From Jacaranda mimosifolia (lineage: Eukaryota; Streptophyta; Magnoliopsida; Lamiales; Bignoniaceae): a DNA stretch of 64,000 nt. Positions within the stretch are counted from its first letter, which is position 1; every line of letters starts with the position of its first letter. The notes under the pieces were generated by a model. It had not been told where the DNA came from. It saw only the letters and a program-made list of their open reading frames with translations, and did not search any database. The stretch is from positions 4,325,501 through 4,389,500 of the forward strand of contig CM032124.1 in NCBI GenBank assembly GCA_018894105.1, written 5' to 3'. The position numbers and the translations under genes are program-made. Positions 59,863 to 64,000 of the stretch are shown here, in pieces.

Positions 59863-60290
59863 ATCTTTTGGATTCCAGTTTCTTGCAAAAATTGGGTCAT
59901 CTTAAAAACTTGAAGCTAGTAAATGATTTTTCATCTTCTAAAACCTCGTTGCCAATCCTTCCTCAACTGAATTACTTGCCACCAAATATTAAGAAGCTAC
60001 ATTACCAACTACATATTTGAAATGGAATCATTTGTCTACTTTGGGAATGATTGGTATGCTAGAGGTGCTCAAGTTGAAAGATAGTGCATTCATAGGAGAC
60101 TCTTAGCTCATTGTTGATGGTGGCTTTTGTATTCTCAAATTCTTGCTCATTGCAAGCATAGATTCGGTTGTGTAGGAGGCTTCAGAGATCATTTTCCCAG
60201 TCTTAGGTAACTTGTGTTTATGAACTATGAAAAATTCAACAATTTTCCATTAGGATTGCCAAAAACTTTTAGATATTGGACATAGAGCAT
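59863..60290 (+). pseudogene. LRR fragment of a second R1-like NLR gene
   Basis: The frame gives FLQKLGHLKNLKLVND and LPPNIKKL, then after a one-base shift near 59998 TYLKWNHLSTLGMIG, LEVLKLKDSAFIGDS, GGFCILKFLLIAS and DSVV-EASE. The order and wording match the R1/RPP13-like LRR of the gene at 31689-45106 (there LKVLKLKNNSFMG). Stops at about 60101 and 60164 and a frame change near 60195 break it. It starts 20 bases beyond the Sirevirus LTR, which probably removed or displaced the rest. It lies on the strand opposite to the larger NLR gene. Confidence 0.75.
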
Positions 60291-60948
60291 CTTCCCAATC
60301 CATACTTGAGCCTACCAAGGAAAAAGGGCTAGATCGTGTGAATTCAAGCTCTCTGTTGGTCCTGCATGTAAGTAAAAGTACCTGATGGTCATGCCTATTA
60401 TAATTTTTCTCCAATACTAGAATTTCGATTTGTAGTCCTTAACAACTATGATATTAGTACTTTAAGCTGGCCCAAGGATCTATTGAAGAATAATTTGTAA
60501 TTAAAAAAAAAATTAAAAATAAAGAGAAAATAAAGTATATAGAAACTTACATGGCAATTTGAGATAGTTGGCTTTGCAAAGACAATTGTGGCTTTATTAA
60601 GCATGGAATTTGTGGCTATCAGTGTGCATTGTCTCTCATGTGTGGAAATTGCATCTTAGCCGCCTTAGTTACTTGGATATATACATATGTATATATATAT
60701 GTGCAAATGTTGTGCTTTAGTGTGTATATATATGAGAGATGATAAGTTAACGTGTGCATGAGAGAAAAGTGTATGGAGAGATGATATATGCATGAGAGAC
60801 TAAGAGAGAAAAGAGAGCTAGAGCAACAAAAAATCAAAAATTGTATTGCTCTTTAAAAAATATAGTAAAATTGAATTGCTATATAAATTTTTAGCCTCCA
60901 TTTTATTAATTTCTCTCTCAAATTATATATTTACGCACAACAAATTTG

Positions 60949-60960
60949 TGGTATCGGAGC
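60949..60960 (+). other. Primer-binding site
   Basis: TGGTATCGGAGC, complement of the initiator Met-tRNA 3' end with one change, seven bases after the LTR end. Confidence 0.82.
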
Positions 60961-61019
60961 TACTCTTGGCCTGATAACACCTCTTACATATAGAAAAGTC
61001 TTCAAAACGGTAGCAATAA

Positions 61020-62200
61020 CCTTGCCTTCGGATATTCCCAACAAAGTGTTCCAATTTTCGTTGGTCAAGATTATGAGTTATGGAATGTTCTAATGCGGAC
61101 GTTGTTCATGTCCCATGAACTTTGAGATATCATTGAAGAAGGGGTATAAAACATATACGCCAAAGGAAGAAGTAATATTAAAAGCAACAAAGAAGAAAGA
61201 ACATAAGCAGAGCAAGACAAATGATGTAAGAGTTTTGTCCTTTATGCAACAAAGGGTAAGTCAATCTATCTTCCATGCATTACGAGTGGGAAAAACTTCA
61301 AAAGATGCATGAAAAATTTTATGGTGGGATTTTGATAACCTAGCCATGAAGGAGACCAAAAACGTGCAAGAATTATTTTCTAGAGTTTCACCGCAATTAA
61401 TCAAATCATAGAAAAAGTACTAGGGAGTTTACCAACAAATTCAAGCATATAGTCAACGAAATTGAATAATCCAAAGATTTATCAAAATTCTCTTTGGATG
61501 AACTCATAGGGTCACCAAATGCCCATAAAAAAGGATGACCATATTTTCAAGTCAAATCTTGGAACAAGCCTTTCTGGTAAAGGTTAATATTTCAAAGTAG
61601 AAAAATCAAAAAATGGTCAAGAAGAAAAGAAAAACGACCTTATGCAAAAAAGTTCAAGAGGAAGAGGTTATGGCAAATATCAAAACTTCAAGGTCTAGGA
61701 TAAGGAAAGAGTAATTTTAATAAGAATTCAGATCTTTATTGTCAAATTTGCAAAAAAAACAGTCATGACACGAAAAACGGCTATGCAAGAAATACAGAAA
61801 TGCAAATTATTCCCGAAGAGATTGCTGGTATAAAGATAATGGAGAACTAGATAAAGCCAACTTCATAGAAGCTGATCAAGTGTTTTATTTGTGTTTGAAT
61901 TCTCAACAACTTGAGAATATTTGGTATGTGGATAGTAGATGCAGCAATCACGTGTATAGAAATAAGAAAATGTTTGTAAAGATCAATGAGTCATATTCAT
62001 TAGAAGTGAAACTTGGAGATGGAAAAACACAAAATTATTGAAAAATGAGCAATTGAGGTCCGAACAAATTAAGGCAAAAATAATATCATCAAGGATCTCT
62101 TTTATGTTCCTGATTTAGCACAAAATTTGTTGAGTATTGGTTAGTTGTTCGAGAAAGATTATAAAGTGGAGTTCAATAATGACCAATGCGTTATTTGAAA
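61020..62200 (+). pseudogene. Copia gag and protease remnant
   Basis: VGQDYELWNVLMRTLF (61060-61105) is a Copia gag start. A WDFDNLAMKETKNVQELFSR segment near 61330 is the UBN2 helix. A knuckle CQICKKNSHDTKNGY near 61740 has lost its last Cys to Tyr. WYVDSRCSNHV (61921-61955) is the protease site with Arg for Gly, and a VPDLAQNLLSIG segment near 62110 leads into the pre-integrase region. Several stops break the frame. Confidence 0.75.
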
Positions 62201-62205
62201 GGATA

Positions 62206-62867
62206 TAGGGACCCAAAGGGGTTAAAGGACTCAAAAGAGTCAAACAAAATATAAGCGAATAAACTGAAACTTCCAGATATAACTGAAATTCCAGAGATAA
62301 CAGAAAGATAGATAAAAGAAACAACATAATTATAGTGGTTCGGCGAACCTAATCCACTACCTAAGCCAGAGGACTTAGGATTTTGAACCTGCACTTTATT
62401 AATCAAAGAGATTAGAACAAATACAAAAGAGTAGCGTTAACTTCCCAAAACCTAACAGAACTACAGTAAATACTCAGCAAGTAAAATTGGAGTTTTGAGA
62501 TAAACTAAGTAAAGAGTACAGGAGTAATCCTTCTCTCACTAAATTGCACTCTCTTTTTTTACATCAAAGACTCTTTCTTCTTTAAATAATTGAATATGAG
62601 ATCCTCAATAGTGATTTTGATTAGTTCAATCTCCTCCTTGAATGGTGCAATGGTAAGATACCAAAAATACTTTTGGCTCTAATAATGGGAAGTTTTGGAT
62701 TTCATTGTATCAATTTGTTACCATACAAATTGCACCTGTCTTATAAAACTGAAAACTGCCAAGCAAGGTTAAATCAGTTTTTGTTTAAAAATGGCATAAT
62801 CAAAATGTTGACTTTTGGAAGAGAAACAGGGTTTTACCCCACAAGCAATCGCAAGCTAACCCAAAAA
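62206..62867 (-). mobile_element. LTR-like segment of an unassigned retrotransposon
   Basis: Sequence such as TAGTGGATTAGGTTCGCCGA on the minus strand, with an AATAAAGTGCAGG poly-A-like word near 62395, resembles plant Copia LTR U5 regions. It has no internal domain, and neither end could be fixed, so this is tentative. It joins the Copia fragment on the left to the duplicated segment on the right. Confidence 0.35.
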
Positions 62868-63745
62868 TAGTTTCATACATTAATGCATAGCAGATCAAAC
62901 ATGTCACACATTAGCATGGTGAGCCGATCTATGATTATCCTAAAAATTGACAAGTTACGGTATTTGAAATACTTCAAAAGATATTATAAGTTCATAGTTT
63001 TAATATGACAATTTGGGGAACTCATCTGGTGGTAGAGATGCTAAAGTGGTGGCTGCTCATAGTAATTTCATCAATATGATGACGAATGTTGTTCCATAAT
63101 TTTGGGGTTTTTAAGGATATGTTATGTCTTCTGTTGAGATATTATTATTATGTTACATTGGCTTCTGAGCTAATGTCAAGATTTTTTGTGTTGTATCTCA
63201 AAACTAATTAACTAATTGGGTTGGGTATCTCAATTAGTTGATCATAGTATTTTAGTTTAATTAGAATTTGATTAAATATCTAGGTATAATTTTATTTTGA
63301 TCTTATTCGATCTTATTTATTTCTGTAAACACTCTAATCTTTCAATTGTACCTCTTATAAATTAGTGATCAAATTCTACCACCTATAATCGTAAATGCAG
63401 GAGCCCAAATTTAAACGAACCACATAAATCTCTTTATCATTTATTTTATTACTCTATTTTTTGATGCCATTTTCATATCACCTATTTTCACCGGCCCATT
63501 ACAAAAAGACTATGGAAAGTGGCTGAATTGCACGTCCCACATCAACCTACCAAATGTTTGGCCCTTTCTGCTAAACAATTTCCTTGAATGTCATGGACAC
63601 ATATTTTTAATGTCCAGCTCAGGAAAGTTAATTTGACCACAAGAATAGGAGGACCTGAGCAATTAAAGTTTAGGGGATCGGATTGCTCCAGATCTTATCT
63701 TAATTAACTACCGAAATTTTGGCATTTTGTGCCACTAATTTATAC
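62868..63745. repeat. Right copy of the duplicated segment (pairs with 8269-10500)
   Basis: It contains the same Copia RT tail (SRSNMSHISMVSRS near 62888), the same LTR (63157-63480, slightly shortened) and the same 260 bases beyond. It lacks the 1.28-kb insertion and so shows the empty site at about 63029. From 63746 to the window end only AT-rich DNA without recognisable features remains. Confidence 0.82.
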
Positions 63746-64000
63746 TATTATATATAGTACAATGGTATGGGAGCAATAATTGTGCAATTTTGATTCTAAT
63801 TATGTAGTTTTGGCCAAATATCAAATTCTTAGAATTTTGAGTATTTTAATTCAATTAAAAAAATTTCATTGATTGTTTATTTACTTTTATATTTTTTTAA
63901 AACATCATTAGCTTATCTATTATAACTAAAATATCATGTTGTATTTATCCATAATTGCAATATATGTTTCTATCTCATAAGATAATTTAAAAAATATCTA

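Larger units (their letters stand above)
60600..62205 (+). mobile_element. 5' part of another Copia retrotransposon
   Basis: An LTR ends at about 60942 (CGCACAACA). It is followed by TGGTATCGGAGC (60949-60960), one base different from the Met-tRNA primer complement. Gag and protease remnants follow, and sequence similarity stops near 62205, where an LTR-like segment takes over. The start of the 5' LTR could not be fixed. Confidence 0.72.

Noticed and set aside
48706..60960. Possible tRNA-Met genes at the TGGYATCGGAGC sites
   Set aside because: Only the 12-base primer complement is present, directly after LTR ends; no cloverleaf can be formed.

Overview
The window is plant nuclear DNA, almost certainly from a eudicot. 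It is AT-rich and made almost wholly of nested transposable elements, with one large broken disease-resistance (CC-NBS-LRR) gene. Its LRR resembles the late-blight R1/RPP13-like class, which would fit an asterid host; that placement is an inference. No intact host gene, tRNA, rRNA or CRISPR array was seen. Plant character is supported by CACTA elements with TNP2/TNPA genes, MULEs with a mudrA-like transposase, Copia elements of Tork and Sirevirus type, 3.2-kb LTRs starting TGTAACACC, and hAT MITEs with 8-bp target duplications.

Layout, left to right. 76-3299 is a 3.2-kb solo LTR (minus) with a perfect 5-bp TSD. 3411-6541 is a 5'-truncated Copia pol plus 3' LTR, split cleanly by an 842-bp hAT MITE (3570-4411). 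About 7640-10230 is a short degraded Copia element carrying a 1.28-kb hAT-like insertion; its 3' half and flank recur at 62868-63745. 11569-19908 is a CACTA element (minus) with decayed TNP2 and TNPA genes and one surviving terminus. 20207-20645 is a second hAT MITE. 21523-27856 is a full-length Copia (minus) with both LTRs and a TSD. 28862-31354 is a palindromic Mutator-like element with a 9-bp TSD.

31689-45106 is the CC-NBS-LRR gene on the minus strand. Exon 1 encodes the coiled coil. A roughly 9.7-kb intron holds a MULE (35026-41211) and a second TIR element (41354-44462) that itself contains another (42356-43588). Exon 2 encodes NB-ARC plus LRR and is broken by a 1.1-kb hAT element, stops and frameshifts. 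The MULE is the most interesting unit: near-identical long TIRs, a five-exon mudrA-like gene, and a convergent two-exon gene for a GRF zinc-finger protein with a C-terminal membrane segment.

47418-59843 is a Sirevirus-type Copia (plus) with PBS, gag, pol, a decayed envelope-like region and serial polypurine tracts. It is interrupted by a second 3.2-kb solo LTR (52916-56187, plus). 59863-60290 is an LRR fragment of a second resistance gene on the plus strand, so the locus was probably an R-gene cluster. 60600-62200 is the 5' part of another Copia, 62200-62867 an LTR-like piece on the minus strand, and 62868-63745 the second copy of the left-hand repeat.

All boundaries, splice sites and frameshifts were read by eye. 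Family names rest on recognised motifs, not on searches.
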